Of a stretch of DNA of 42,382 bases, positions 25,832-33,178 are shown one piece after another. A program made the translations under genes and the position numbers. Position 1 is the first letter of the stretch, and every line of letters starts with the position of its first letter. This DNA is from an uncultured bacterium (lineage in GTDB: Bacteria > Planctomycetota > UBA8108 > UBA1146), in contig CALEHF010000021.1 in NCBI GenBank assembly GCA_937876125.1, positions 1-42,382 of the forward strand. The letters are read 5' to 3'. Below the pieces are notes generated by a model. The model did not search any database, was not told where the DNA came from, and worked only from the letters and a program-made list of their open reading frames with translations.

Positions 25832-26542
25832 ATGAAGGACCGACGCCAGCGAGCGCGCGAGCTCGCCCGATCTGAAGACCCGCTCCGCTGGTTCGAGACC
25901 TTCTACCGCGAAGCGGGCGAAGACCTCGCGCAGATCCCCTGGGTCGATCTCGCCCCCAACTCACACCTCGTTTCCTGGCTCGACCAAGACGCAGGATCTC
26001 GCCTCACCGGTCGCGCTTTGAAGATCGGCTGTGGCGCAGGTGATGACGCCGAAGAGCTCACGCGCCGAGGATTTCAAACCACCGCCTTCGACATCGCGCC
26101 GCGAGCGATCGAAATCTGCCGGGCTCGATTCCCGAAGACCGCCGTCGAGTACTCGGTCGAGAATCTGCTCAATCCGCCGCCAGAGTGGATTTGCGCGTTC
26201 GACCTCGTGGTCGAATCCTACACCCTACAAGTGCTCCCCGAATCGATGCGCCGCCTCGCTCTCGGCGCGCTCGCGCGCATGCTTCGCCCGGGCGGATCCC
26301 TCCTCGTCATCTGCCGAGCGCGCGATGAGGGCGAACCTCTCGATGCGTTTCCCTGGCCTCTCTCGAAGTCCGAGCTCGACCCGCTCATCGAACCTCCAAG
26401 CGCCGCGAGCGCTCACCCCCCCGATGACCGTTCAGCGACCCCCCGCCTCTGGGAAGCATCCTTCGAAGACTTCCTCGACGCAGAAGACCCACCGGTGCGT
26501 CGTTTTCGCATCGAGTATCGGCGCGGAGCAGCGCCCGAGTAG
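25832..26542 (+). CDS. Class I SAM-dependent methyltransferase
   Basis: This 236-residue Rossmann-fold methyltransferase has motif I ALKIGCGAGDDAEELTRRG (usual form LDLGCGTG; the acidic residue before GCG is replaced by Ile here), acidic motif II TAFDIAPRAIE, motif post-I NLLNPPPEWICAFDLVVESY and motif III-like LARMLRPGGSLLVICR. It resembles small-molecule methyltransferases of the UbiG/thiopurine type; substrate unknown. ATG 25832 is given; an overlapping in-frame GTG at 25829 is better placed 8 nt after GGAG (25817-25820) and could be the true start. It lies 2-5 nt after the barrel lipoprotein. A very strong terminator follows. Confidence 0.82.
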   Translation: MKDRRQRARELARSEDPLRWFETFYREAGEDLAQIPWVDLAPNSHLVSWLDQDAGSRLTGRALKIGCGAGDDAEELTRRGFQTTAFDIAPRAIEICRARFPKTAVEYSVENLLNPPPEWICAFDLVVESYTLQVLPESMRRLALGALARMLRPGGSLLVICRARDEGEPLDAFPWPLSKSELDPLIEPPSAASAHPPDDRSATPRLWEASFEDFLDAEDPPVRRFRIEYRRGAAPE

Positions 26543-26604
26543 AAGCCAGTGATGGCAGCGCATCACACGTGGACTTTGAGCACTGATCCAGATCGTGAAC
26601 AGAA

Positions 26605-26645
26605 AAGAGCGAGGGAAGTGACCCGATGTCACTTCCCTCGCTCTT
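26605..26645. terminator. Perfect 18-bp bidirectional terminator
   Basis: AAGAGCGAGGGAAGTGAC (26605-26622) and GTCACTTCCCTCGCTCTT (26628-26645) are perfectly complementary with a 5-nt loop. It lies between the convergent methyltransferase and the small lipoprotein gene, with AAAA on one side and a TT-rich end on the other, so it can serve both strands. Confidence 0.85.
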
Positions 26646-26675
26646 CGGTTCGGTCCGACTCTCGCCAACTGCCGC

Positions 26676-27095
26676 TCAGTCGAGCCGGAGGGTGATGTCT
26701 CCGAAGACGTCCCAGGTCGTGATCTGGATCGTCCACTCTCCGGCGAATCCGAGTTCGCTCGAGGTGTTCACGTGGAAGTGTCCACCCGATCCGAAGTAGG
26801 TCTCTTCATAGATCTGGGTGAGGGTGTCGTCGAGGATCTGCACCCGCACTTCACCGAAGAAGTTGAACGCCTCGAACTCGATGAAGACTTCGTCCCACAC
26901 CGTCGTCCAGAGGTACTCATCGAATGCATCGTAACTCCGAAGATCACCGGTCCAGGTGAACTCGGTCGTCGAAGCGAACGCTTGCGGGTGCGTCTCGGCA
27001 GGCTGCGACCGGCGGTGGCTCTTGTGGCAACCGGCTGCCAGCAACGGGAGTGCGAGTGCCAGTGCAGTGAGCGCGCGTGTCTTTGGGCCGAGCAT
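26676..27095 (-). CDS. Small lipoprotein of unknown function
   Basis: This 139-residue secreted lipoprotein has signal ALTALALALPLLAAGC (lipobox LAAGC). The mature part (about 115 residues) is rich in Phe/Trp/Glu/Thr and predicted all-beta (FTWTGDLRSYDAFDEYLWTT, EWTIQITTWDVFGDITLRLD). It looks like a small beta-sandwich, similar in feel to bacterial pre-peptidase C-terminal domains, but no family was recognised. ATG 27095 follows an excellent GGAGGAGGAA. It is a single minus-strand gene ending at the shared terminator. Its upstream region carries a direct repeat. Confidence 0.75.
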   Translation of the reverse strand: MLGPKTRALTALALALPLLAAGCHKSHRRSQPAETHPQAFASTTEFTWTGDLRSYDAFDEYLWTTVWDEVFIEFEAFNFFGEVRVQILDDTLTQIYEETYFGSGGHFHVNTSSELGFAGEWTIQITTWDVFGDITLRLD

Positions 27096-27112
27096 TGTTC
27101 CTCCTCCACCGA

Positions 27113-27143
27113 GTGTCCTGAAGCTAACCGTGTCCTGAAGCTA
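27113..27143. repeat. 14-bp direct repeat upstream of the small lipoprotein gene
   Basis: GTGTCCTGAAGCTA occurs at 27113-27126 and 27130-27143, a 17-bp period, 18 nt upstream of the lipoprotein ATG on the minus strand. It could be a regulator site or a recent small duplication. Confidence 0.7.
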
Positions 27144-27760
27144 GGCGCCTGGGGGGGTCCGTCGGGCGCGACACCGAGAACGGACCTCGGGTCCGGGTCA
27201 TTCAGTGCGAACAGAAAGTCACGCAACTCTGTTCCCCAGACCACCATCGTACGCCTCAGATGACCGGGTACCAGCGCCGCAACGCCAGAAACAGAGGGGA
27301 GCGGCGGGCCGAGAGGTGAGCCTGTCCGGACAGTTGAGGACGGACGTCCGGAATTCTGCCGTTGTCAGGCACTTCCCCAGCCTCGCCGACTGCACAAGCT
27401 GCCCTGCCCGTGTGAGTTCGGTTCTTTCTTCCCCGATCGGCACGCTCGGTCTCGCCCTTGCTCTCGCCCCCTCCGTCGATCCATCTCCCTGGAAATCGAC
27501 GGAAAGGATGGTCGCCATGCAAGCAGCTCCTGGCAATCGTGGGCCCCCGTTTGCCCGCCGCTTTTCTTCTTTGAAACGCCCTACTTTGAAGCGCCTCTTT
27601 TGACACGCGAACGCAGCGCCTGCCTGCTCGCAGCTTCGACTCCGCTGACGGTCGATGCGAGATCGCTTCACCCTGTCGTCACTCCCCTTTCTAGTCCCGC
27701 CCTTTCCTGTTCCGTCACATCAACTGTTCCCCCACTCCACTCTTCACAGAGAGGTTGTCC
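27144..27760. other. Long intergenic region before the propeller gene
   Basis: About 615 bp between divergent genes. It contains frames on both strands but none has a ribosome site or recognisable protein. The 3' part (27660-27750) is pyrimidine-rich on the plus strand and probably forms the leader of the propeller gene. No RNA gene was recognised. Confidence 0.35.
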
Positions 27761-29449
27761 ATGCTCGTGTCTTTTCCCGAGGCCGGCCGCGTAGCCACTT
27801 CGATCGGTGTTTCTTCTCTCGGAGTTCTCCACTCACTCTTGCGACTCCCGAAGAGCGCTGCTCTCCTCGCGCTCCTCTGCGCCCTCGTGTCTCCCCCACC
27901 ACTCGACGCTCAGGCGGTCGCCGAGTGGTTCGTGTGCGACAGTACCGACGACCGCGTCATGCACCTCATCGATACGGATGGCGACGGTCTCCTGACCAGC
28001 GCCGAAGCATTCGTCTTCTACGATGACACCTCGGACGGACCCGATCTCTCGACCCCGAGCCACATCGTTCCTTGGAACGCGGGGTACCTGGTCAGTGACG
28101 GAGGCACTCTCGACGCGATTTACTTTCTCGCCGACCTGAACGGAGATGGCGACGCGAATGACAGTGGCGAGATCCGCCCGTTCTACGACGACTCCGCTCC
28201 CGGGCTCGATCTCTCGAGCCCAACTGGGCTCGCTGTCCGAGATGATGGGGCGCTGTTCGTGTGCGATGACGGCGCGACGGTCCGCGCGATTCTTCGCATC
28301 GTCGATCTCGACGGGAACGGCGACGCACTGGGCCCGGACGAACTGACCGTCTACTTCGATCAAACAGCATCGCTCTCTGAACCGGTCACCGATCCCGAGT
28401 CTGTTGCGGTGGCGCCGGATGGTACGATCGTCATCGGGGACAGCGCGACCGGCCGGGTCATCCGACTGAACGATCTCGACGGCGACGGAACCGCCCTCGG
28501 TGTGGGCGAGGCGACCGTCGTTTACGACGCGACCGGACCGATCGTCCTCAACGACATCGACGCAATCCAGGTGGATGGCGCTGGACGGATCTACGCGATC
28601 GACGAGGACACGGGAACGGTCTTGCGACTTACTGACCTCAATGGTGACGGTGACGCGCTCGATTCTGGCGAGGTGATCCTCTTCCACGACAACTTGGCCC
28701 CCGGCTCGGTGGTCACCGATCCGAACGATGCCATCTTGATCGGTCCCGGGCAGCTCGTGGTCGTCGATGGCGCGATCGACGCGATTGTCCTTCTCTCGGA
28801 TCTCGACGGGGATGGCGCAGCTCTGGCGCCTGATGAGACGACGATTCTCTTCGAGGATGCCGGCGTGACCTTTTCCACTCCCCACGGGATCACTCCCGCC
28901 GGAGAGTCTGGCCCTCCACCGGTTGGAGTCTTCGTCACGTCCGTAACCCCGACCGTCGGAGATGCCACAGGAGGAACGGTCGTCACCTTGCTGGGGTCGG
29001 GCTGGTCGAACGGACCTGTCGTGGTCGACTTTGGGGGGTCCTCTGTTTCCGCGACCGTCGTCTCCTCGTCGGAGCTCTCGGTTGTGGCGCCCACCCACGC
29101 TCCGGCCCTCGTCGACGTCTCGGTGAGCGCCGGAGGGATGACCGCGATCGTTCCGGGTGCGTTCCGCTTTCAGAACCGCTTCCTTCGGGGGGACGTCACC
29201 CACGACGGGGTCGTGGGGCTCGCCGATCCGATCGTGCTCTTGTCCCACTTGTTCATCGCGGGGGCGGCGGTCCCCCCCTGCCTCGATGCAGCCGATGCGA
29301 ACGACAACGACTCGCTCGATCTCGAGGATGCCATTGGTATCCTCGACTACCTGTTCGGGGGAGGGAGTCCGCCAGCGGCGCCGTTCTCGAGCGTCGGATT
29401 CGATCCTACGCCTCTGGGTCCGGGGTGTGCGACCGCATTGACGCCGTAA
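27761..29449 (+). CDS. Secreted beta-propeller / IPT / dockerin protein
   Basis: This 562-residue exported protein starts at ATG 27761, with GAGAGG upstream; a TTG two codons earlier is possible. After a long signal region (LLALLCALVSPPPLDAQA), residues about 50-390 form five or six NHL-like propeller repeats. Each holds a Ca-binding type loop such as DTDGDGLLTS, DLNGDGDANDSGE, DLDGNGDALGPDE, DLDGDGTALGVGE or DLNGDGDALDSGE. An IPT/TIG immunoglobulin-like domain follows (about 400-485: VTSVTPTVGDATGGTVVTLL). It ends in a type I dockerin-like tail with RGDVTHDGVVGLADPIVLLS and DANDNDSLDLEDAIGILDYL. The role is probably surface binding or adhesion in a Ca-dependent way; no enzyme motif is visible. 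It belongs with the other dockerin-tailed proteins of the window. Confidence 0.78.
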   Translation: MLVSFPEAGRVATSIGVSSLGVLHSLLRLPKSAALLALLCALVSPPPLDAQAVAEWFVCDSTDDRVMHLIDTDGDGLLTSAEAFVFYDDTSDGPDLSTPSHIVPWNAGYLVSDGGTLDAIYFLADLNGDGDANDSGEIRPFYDDSAPGLDLSSPTGLAVRDDGALFVCDDGATVRAILRIVDLDGNGDALGPDELTVYFDQTASLSEPVTDPESVAVAPDGTIVIGDSATGRVIRLNDLDGDGTALGVGEATVVYDATGPIVLNDIDAIQVDGAGRIYAIDEDTGTVLRLTDLNGDGDALDSGEVILFHDNLAPGSVVTDPNDAILIGPGQLVVVDGAIDAIVLLSDLDGDGAALAPDETTILFEDAGVTFSTPHGITPAGESGPPPVGVFVTSVTPTVGDATGGTVVTLLGSGWSNGPVVVDFGGSSVSATVVSSSELSVVAPTHAPALVDVSVSAGGMTAIVPGAFRFQNRFLRGDVTHDGVVGLADPIVLLSHLFIAGAAVPPCLDAADANDNDSLDLEDAIGILDYLFGGGSPPAAPFSSVGFDPTPLGPGCATALTP

Positions 29450-29500
29450 CCGACCACCCGGACGAACCCAATACACGAGGCGCGAGTAAGACGAACAAAA

Positions 29501-29530
29501 CCGGGCGGGGGACACAGGTCCCCCGCCCGG
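29501..29530 (+). terminator. Perfect 13-bp terminator hairpin
   Basis: CCGGGCGGGGGAC (29501-29513) pairs fully with GTCCCCCGCCCGG (29518-29530) around a 4-nt loop, 52 nt after the propeller gene stop. AAAA precedes it, so it may also serve the opposing rpoN transcript. Confidence 0.75.
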
Positions 29531-29570
29531 GCTCAGCGGAAACAATCGATCGATGCCAAGAAGGAAAAGA

Positions 29571-29606
29571 GACCGGGGGGCCACGGGGCAGACGGGCCCC
29601 CCGGTC
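29571..29606. terminator. Second GC hairpin before rpoN end
   Basis: GACCGGGGGGCC (29571-29582) and GGCCCCCCGGTC (29595-29606) pair perfectly. It lies between the converging propeller gene and rpoN and, read on the minus strand, may end the rpoN transcript about 160 nt after its stop. Confidence 0.6.
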
Positions 29607-29763
29607 GAGCAGGGTAGGGAGGGATGGGTCTCAATACTCTGGTGCGACCACGAGGTCTCGCCAGAAAAGGACCGGAACCGCGAGTTGGCTTCCGATCGGC
29701 CGCGATCAGGACCTGCGACGCTTCACACCTTGCTCGGGTGAGGCGCAGGCCGATCGCCGCCGA

Positions 29764-31152
29764 TCAGTAGCGCTTGCGGAGACGAGCTTGGGGAACCCCG
29801 GCTCGCTCTCGGTACTTCGAGACCGTCCTACGTGCAATGTCGATCCCGCGCTCCTGCAGACGTCGGGTCAACTGCGAATCGCTCAGTGGCCGACGGGAGT
29901 CCTCCTCGGCGACCATTTCTCGGATCACGCCGCACACGTTGTCGCGGCTTTCGATGCCCCCGTCGGTCCTCTCGACGCCACCAGTGAAGAACCGGCGCAG
30001 TTCCATCGAGCCGAAAGGAGTTTGAATGTACTTTCCGTTGGCAGCGCGGCTCACCGTCGAGATGTGAACCCCGACCTGGGTGGCGATCGTCTGCATGGTC
30101 AGAGCAGAGAGGTGCCCGGGTCCACGGTGGAAGAAATCCTGCTGGTGATCGACGACCGCCTGAGCGATGTCGGCCAAAGTCCGGTGGCGCTGATCGACAG
30201 CGTGGAGGAGCCAACGCGCTGACTCCACCTTTCGCCGGACGTACTCGAGTACTTTCGGGTTCTGCCCATCCTCGCGCAACAGGGCTGCACAGGCGGGAGA
30301 AACTCGCATCCGCGGAACGGTGCTCTCCTCGATCTGGACGACGTACCGACCGTCCACCTCGTCGACGAAGATCTCAGGGCGCACTTGCTGGGGGGTTCCC
30401 GAGACGAAGGGACTCCCGGGATACGGCTGCAGCGTGCGCAAGAGAGAGACGGCTTCCTTGACGTCGTCGAGGCTCGCGCTGAGCGTCTCGGCAACGCGGG
30501 GGAGACGATTCTCGAGAAGGTCCTGCAGGCAATCGCGGACGATGCGGTGCTCGAGTTCGTCCCCTTCTCCCAGTTGGAGGAGGAGACACTCGGCGAGGTC
30601 GCGTGCCCCAACGCCGCACGGGTCGAGACCTTGTATCACTTCGAGTGCGCGTTCGACTTGTTCGGACGAGACACCGAGGCAGGCTGCGATCTCTTCAGTT
30701 TCGCCGTGCAAGTACCCGCGTGGATCGAGCTCGTCGCAGATCTTCTGGCAGACCCGGCGGAAGCTGTCCTCAAGTTCAAGATCGCTGATCTGAGCGCAAA
30801 GGAATTCAGAGAGGCTCTCACCCACGTCTGCGTGATTCGCGAGCGCTTCGTGTTTGTTATCCGCTCCCACCGAGGAACTGCGCGGACGATCGTCGCCCCC
30901 GTAGCGGCTCTCGTAGGTATCGAGGAGATCGAACAGCTGCTTCAACTCTGGGTCCCGTGAATCGCCTGGATTCGGCAGTTCCGGGTCAAGTGCAGTCGGC
31001 TCGGTCATCTCGAGAGCCGGGTTCTCCATGAACTCCTTCTCGACTCGAGCGGCGAGATCCATGGAGTTGAGCTGCAAGATATCCATCGAGAGGATGAGCT
31101 GCGGCGCCAGGATCTGTTGCTGCTCGATGCGGGTCGATAGCTGGAGTTTCAA
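29764..31152 (-). CDS. rpoN: RNA polymerase sigma-54 factor RpoN
   Basis: This 462-residue sigma-54 makes holoenzyme that needs AAA+ activators and reads -24/-12 promoters. TTG 31152 was chosen because the resulting N-terminus, LKLQLSTRIEQQQILAPQLI (first residue Met), matches the canonical region I start and has GGAGAGAAGGGA upstream. Region I (activator binding) covers residues 1-50. The core-binding region includes LDPCGVGARDLAECLLLQL. The DNA-binding part holds the helix-turn-helix (QTIATQVGVHISTVSRAANG) and the RpoN box ARRTVSKYRE near residue 440. Length is normal. The next genes upstream on the same strand are a small unknown gene and a PII-like gene, a plausible nitrogen-control neighbourhood, but hpf and ptsN are not here. 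Confidence 0.95.
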   Translation of the reverse strand: MKLQLSTRIEQQQILAPQLILSMDILQLNSMDLAARVEKEFMENPALEMTEPTALDPELPNPGDSRDPELKQLFDLLDTYESRYGGDDRPRSSSVGADNKHEALANHADVGESLSEFLCAQISDLELEDSFRRVCQKICDELDPRGYLHGETEEIAACLGVSSEQVERALEVIQGLDPCGVGARDLAECLLLQLGEGDELEHRIVRDCLQDLLENRLPRVAETLSASLDDVKEAVSLLRTLQPYPGSPFVSGTPQQVRPEIFVDEVDGRYVVQIEESTVPRMRVSPACAALLREDGQNPKVLEYVRRKVESARWLLHAVDQRHRTLADIAQAVVDHQQDFFHRGPGHLSALTMQTIATQVGVHISTVSRAANGKYIQTPFGSMELRRFFTGGVERTDGGIESRDNVCGVIREMVAEEDSRRPLSDSQLTRRLQERGIDIARRTVSKYRERAGVPQARLRKRY

Positions 31153-31468
31153 TCTCGGTCCCTTCTCTCCCGCCCGCAGTGCGGACGGACCGAGGGCGGG
31201 AAGACCGCGCAAGCGCGCTCTCCAACCATCTCGGAGGTAGGACGAGAGACGTGGTGTGGTTTGGGCGAGTCCCCGGTGGGAGCCCCTCTCGCCAACCCTC
31301 ACCCTCCTCGAAAGGAGAGCTCGGGGTGCGGAGATCGCGGTGATCTCCTGTCAACTTTGGTTGTCGTTCTGAGCGTCCAGTGGTGTGCACCCGACCCAGA
31401 CTCACGTCGAGAAAGCGCTGTGGTTCAGCCATCACTTTCGCGAGTCAGGGGGAGGCACACTCAGGAAG
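31153..31468. other. Intergenic region upstream of rpoN
   Basis: A 316-nt gap carrying the probable rpoN leader. A CCCGCCC/GGGCGGG pairing (31168-31201 region) and other GC-rich inverted stretches are present. No gene or recognised RNA element was found. Confidence 0.35.
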
Positions 31469-31699
31469 TCACAACTGCCGCGCGCCAATCGGTCGACCTG
31501 TCTTCCGGTCGTAGAAGACGCGATCGACCGGTGTTTCGACGAAGATCAGTTCATCCTCGACGTCGAAAAGCACGCGGTGTCCGGATTCGAGGGCTTCCTC
31601 GATGAGGTGAGCACTTCTGGGATAGGTCGATCCGAGCGACCCCGCGATCGCCCGGCGGCGCATTTCTCGCGAAAGGTCGTAGAGAAACTCAGAAGTCAT
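31469..31699 (-). CDS. Small protein of unknown function
   Basis: This 76-residue protein starts MTSEFLYDLSREMRRRAIAG and ends FYDRKTGRPIGARQL. It is soluble and charged, with an Arg-rich N-terminal helix and a beta-rich second half (HRVLFDVEDELIFVETPVDR). No family recognised. ATG 31699 follows GAGAGGG; an in-frame GTG two codons upstream is also possible. It lies between the PII-like gene and rpoN on the same strand, with tandem dyads 55-100 nt upstream of its start, so it may be separately regulated. Confidence 0.6.
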   Translation of the reverse strand: MTSEFLYDLSREMRRRAIAGSLGSTYPRSAHLIEEALESGHRVLFDVEDELIFVETPVDRVFYDRKTGRPIGARQL

Positions 31700-31740
31700 G
31701 CTCACCCTCTCAGGGAACGCAAAACCCGCGGGTCCGAACC

Positions 31741-31800
31741 GTTGAAGACAGAACCACTGAAAACAGTGTCACTGAAGACAGTGTCACTGAAGATAGGGGT
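31741..31800. repeat. Four 15-bp tandem units with dyads
   Basis: Four 15-bp units run GTTGAAGACAGAACC, ACTGAAAACAGTGTC, ACTGAAGACAGTGTC and ACTGAAGATAGGGGT. The middle units carry two perfect dyads, CACTG-N4-CAGTG, at 31755-31768 and 31770-31783. They lie upstream of the small minus-strand gene and may be operator sites. Confidence 0.7.
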
Positions 31801-31979
31801 GCCTCAAACGACAACCGGACGTCCTGACTGATCACAGCCTGGCGGTTCGAGATGGAGAGGGGGATCAATGGAAGGACGGTCCGTCCTCGAAACCCCTCTC
31901 GAAGACTACGATCGCTTCACCTGCGAGTCGTTGTCACTCGGACCGTTCATTCGAGCATACCCTGCGCTCACGACTATCG

Positions 31980-32294
31980 TCAAACCGCGGGGAACGCCTC
32001 GTCACAACCCCTGAAGACGAAGATCTTTCCGTCACCGATCCTGCCGGTGCGCGCCGCCTTCGAGATCACGTCGATCGCCTCGTCGAGGAACAAGTCTTCG
32101 ACGCTGACCTCGATTCTCGCCTTGGGAACGAAGTCGATTCCGAACTCATCTCCGGTGTAGGCATCAAGGTGACCCTTCTGACGTCCGTAGCCGCGCACCT
32201 CCTGGACGTGAAACGGTGTCGCCGCGATCGGGGTGAGCGCTTCGATCACCGCCTCGACGCGAAACGGCTTCACGATGGCGATCAGATGGAGCAC
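31980..32294 (-). CDS. PII-family (GlnB/GlnK-like) signalling protein
   Basis: This 104-residue PII protein starts at GTG 32294; with this start its N-terminus (LHLIAIVKPF after Met) aligns without gap to GlnB. PII trimers sense ATP/ADP and 2-oxoglutarate and control nitrogen uptake and assimilation. Conserved ligand residues are present at standard numbering: R38, Q39, K58, T83-G84, G87, G89 and K90 (RTGRIGDGKIFVF). Two changes are odd. Position 51 of the T-loop, normally the uridylylated Tyr, is Phe (YTGDEFGIDF). The C-terminus (RGCDEAFPAV) is about 8 residues shorter than GlnB and lacks the arginines at 101 and 103. It may be a PII variant that is not uridylylated. No amtB or glnA is adjacent; rpoN lies two genes downstream. 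Confidence 0.85.
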   Translation of the reverse strand: MLHLIAIVKPFRVEAVIEALTPIAATPFHVQEVRGYGRQKGHLDAYTGDEFGIDFVPKARIEVSVEDLFLDEAIDVISKAARTGRIGDGKIFVFRGCDEAFPAV

Positions 32295-32362
32295 CGTTTC
32301 CAACTCTCTACATGGCAAAGGGGGCCCAAGGAGGGGGGTCCCGACCGCCCCTACCCCTCCGG

Positions 32363-32593
32363 TCACCGGAGAGACTGACGCAGCCGCGGCATCGTGCGGT
32401 CCCGCGGGGCAAGTTTCCAGGCCGAAGCCCTAATTCGCAGCCGGATGGAGTTCTGCTCTGTGTGCACGGTGATCCAGGTGCCCCGGTCAGTTCCTCCGGG
32501 CTCCCAGGTGCAGGCCTCGTCCTTGAGTGTGGAGGTGGGGGGGGCCGGGCTCCCCGGGCAAGGGCTTGGGGGCGCTCTGCAGGCTTCCGGCAC
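32363..32593 (-). CDS. Doubtful small open frame, 76 residues
   Basis: A GTG-initiated minus-strand frame in the 332-nt gap between the STAS gene and the PII-like gene. Its second half (TWITVHTEQNSIRLRIRASA, then WKLAPRDRTMPRLRQSLR) has a protein-like, alternating character. The first 25 residues are Pro/Cys/Ala-rich and look non-coding. There is no clear ribosome site. It could be a small gene between its two co-directional neighbours, or chance. Otherwise this gap holds nothing I recognise apart from a poorly spaced sigma-54-like sequence. Confidence 0.25.
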   Translation of the reverse strand: MPEACRAPPSPCPGSPAPPTSTLKDEACTWEPGGTDRGTWITVHTEQNSIRLRIRASAWKLAPRDRTMPRLRQSLR

Positions 32594-32626
32594 GGCGGTG
32601 AGGGTCGCGGGTGGGAAGGGCAGCCG

Positions 32627-33007
32627 TCAGGAGGAGGGTGAAGCGTTGGTCTTCTTCGTGCCCGCTCCGATGAGCTCCGAGGTGTCTTGGACGATGTGGA
32701 GGAGCGGGAGGACCCCCAGAGTGCCGAGGGTTCGCTCGACGACCGGGGCGGGTTGGACGAGTGTCACGCTCCCCCCCCTCTCTTGGATGATCCGGAGATG
32801 GCCGACAAGGGCAGCGCCTCCAGCCAAGGACATCTGGGTGAGGTGCGCGAGGTGGATCACGAAGGAATCGTGCCCTGATCTCAATCGAAGTTCGAACTCG
32901 CGGTCGATCTTGTTGATCGAGTCAGCGTTCAACTCCCCCCGGATGTCGACCCGGATCAGGTCGCCCTTCCAGGCCTGAGACTGAACGTGGCAGTGCTGCT
33001 GTCCCAT
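32627..33007 (-). CDS. STAS-domain anti-sigma factor antagonist-like protein
   Basis: This 126-residue protein is a single STAS domain (about 10-110) of the SpoIIAA/RsbV type: beta strand LIRVDIRGELNADSINKIDR, SFVIHLAHLTQMSLAGGAAL and HLRIIQERGGSVTLVQPAPV. Such proteins bind an anti-sigma kinase when unphosphorylated. Aligned to SpoIIAA, the Asp-Ser-Ser-Gly motif reads Ser-Leu-Ala-Gly, so the usual phospho-Ser is Ala here. Either the site shifted to the preceding Ser or the protein is not switched by phosphorylation. ATG 33007 has GGAGGAG at good spacing. The SpoIIE-type phosphatase lies 171 nt upstream on the same strand. Confidence 0.78.
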   Translation of the reverse strand: MGQQHCHVQSQAWKGDLIRVDIRGELNADSINKIDREFELRLRSGHDSFVIHLAHLTQMSLAGGAALVGHLRIIQERGGSVTLVQPAPVVERTLGTLGVLPLLHIVQDTSELIGAGTKKTNASPSS

Positions 33008-33178
33008 CGAAACTCCTCCAGCTTGTCCTCGGAGGCTGTCGGAATGAGTTTTCCGACAGCATCTTAGTATCGGATGGGATGGGGGCTCACGACCAATCGA
33101 GGGTCCGGATTGTGGACGCTCTGCGGGATCGAAGCGGATCACTCCAGTCCGGCGGTTTCCCCCCAGGTCAGCCTCGGA

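Noticed and set aside
27219..27671. 150-codon minus-strand frame in the gap before the propeller gene
   Set aside because: It is Arg/Ala/Gly-rich, with no ribosome site, no recognised motif and a competing frame of equal length on the other strand.
32314..32329. Sigma-54-like sequence (TTGG...TTTGC on the minus strand) before the PII-like gene
   Set aside because: The GG and GC elements are 9 nt apart instead of the required 10, and it lies only about 20 nt from the start codon.
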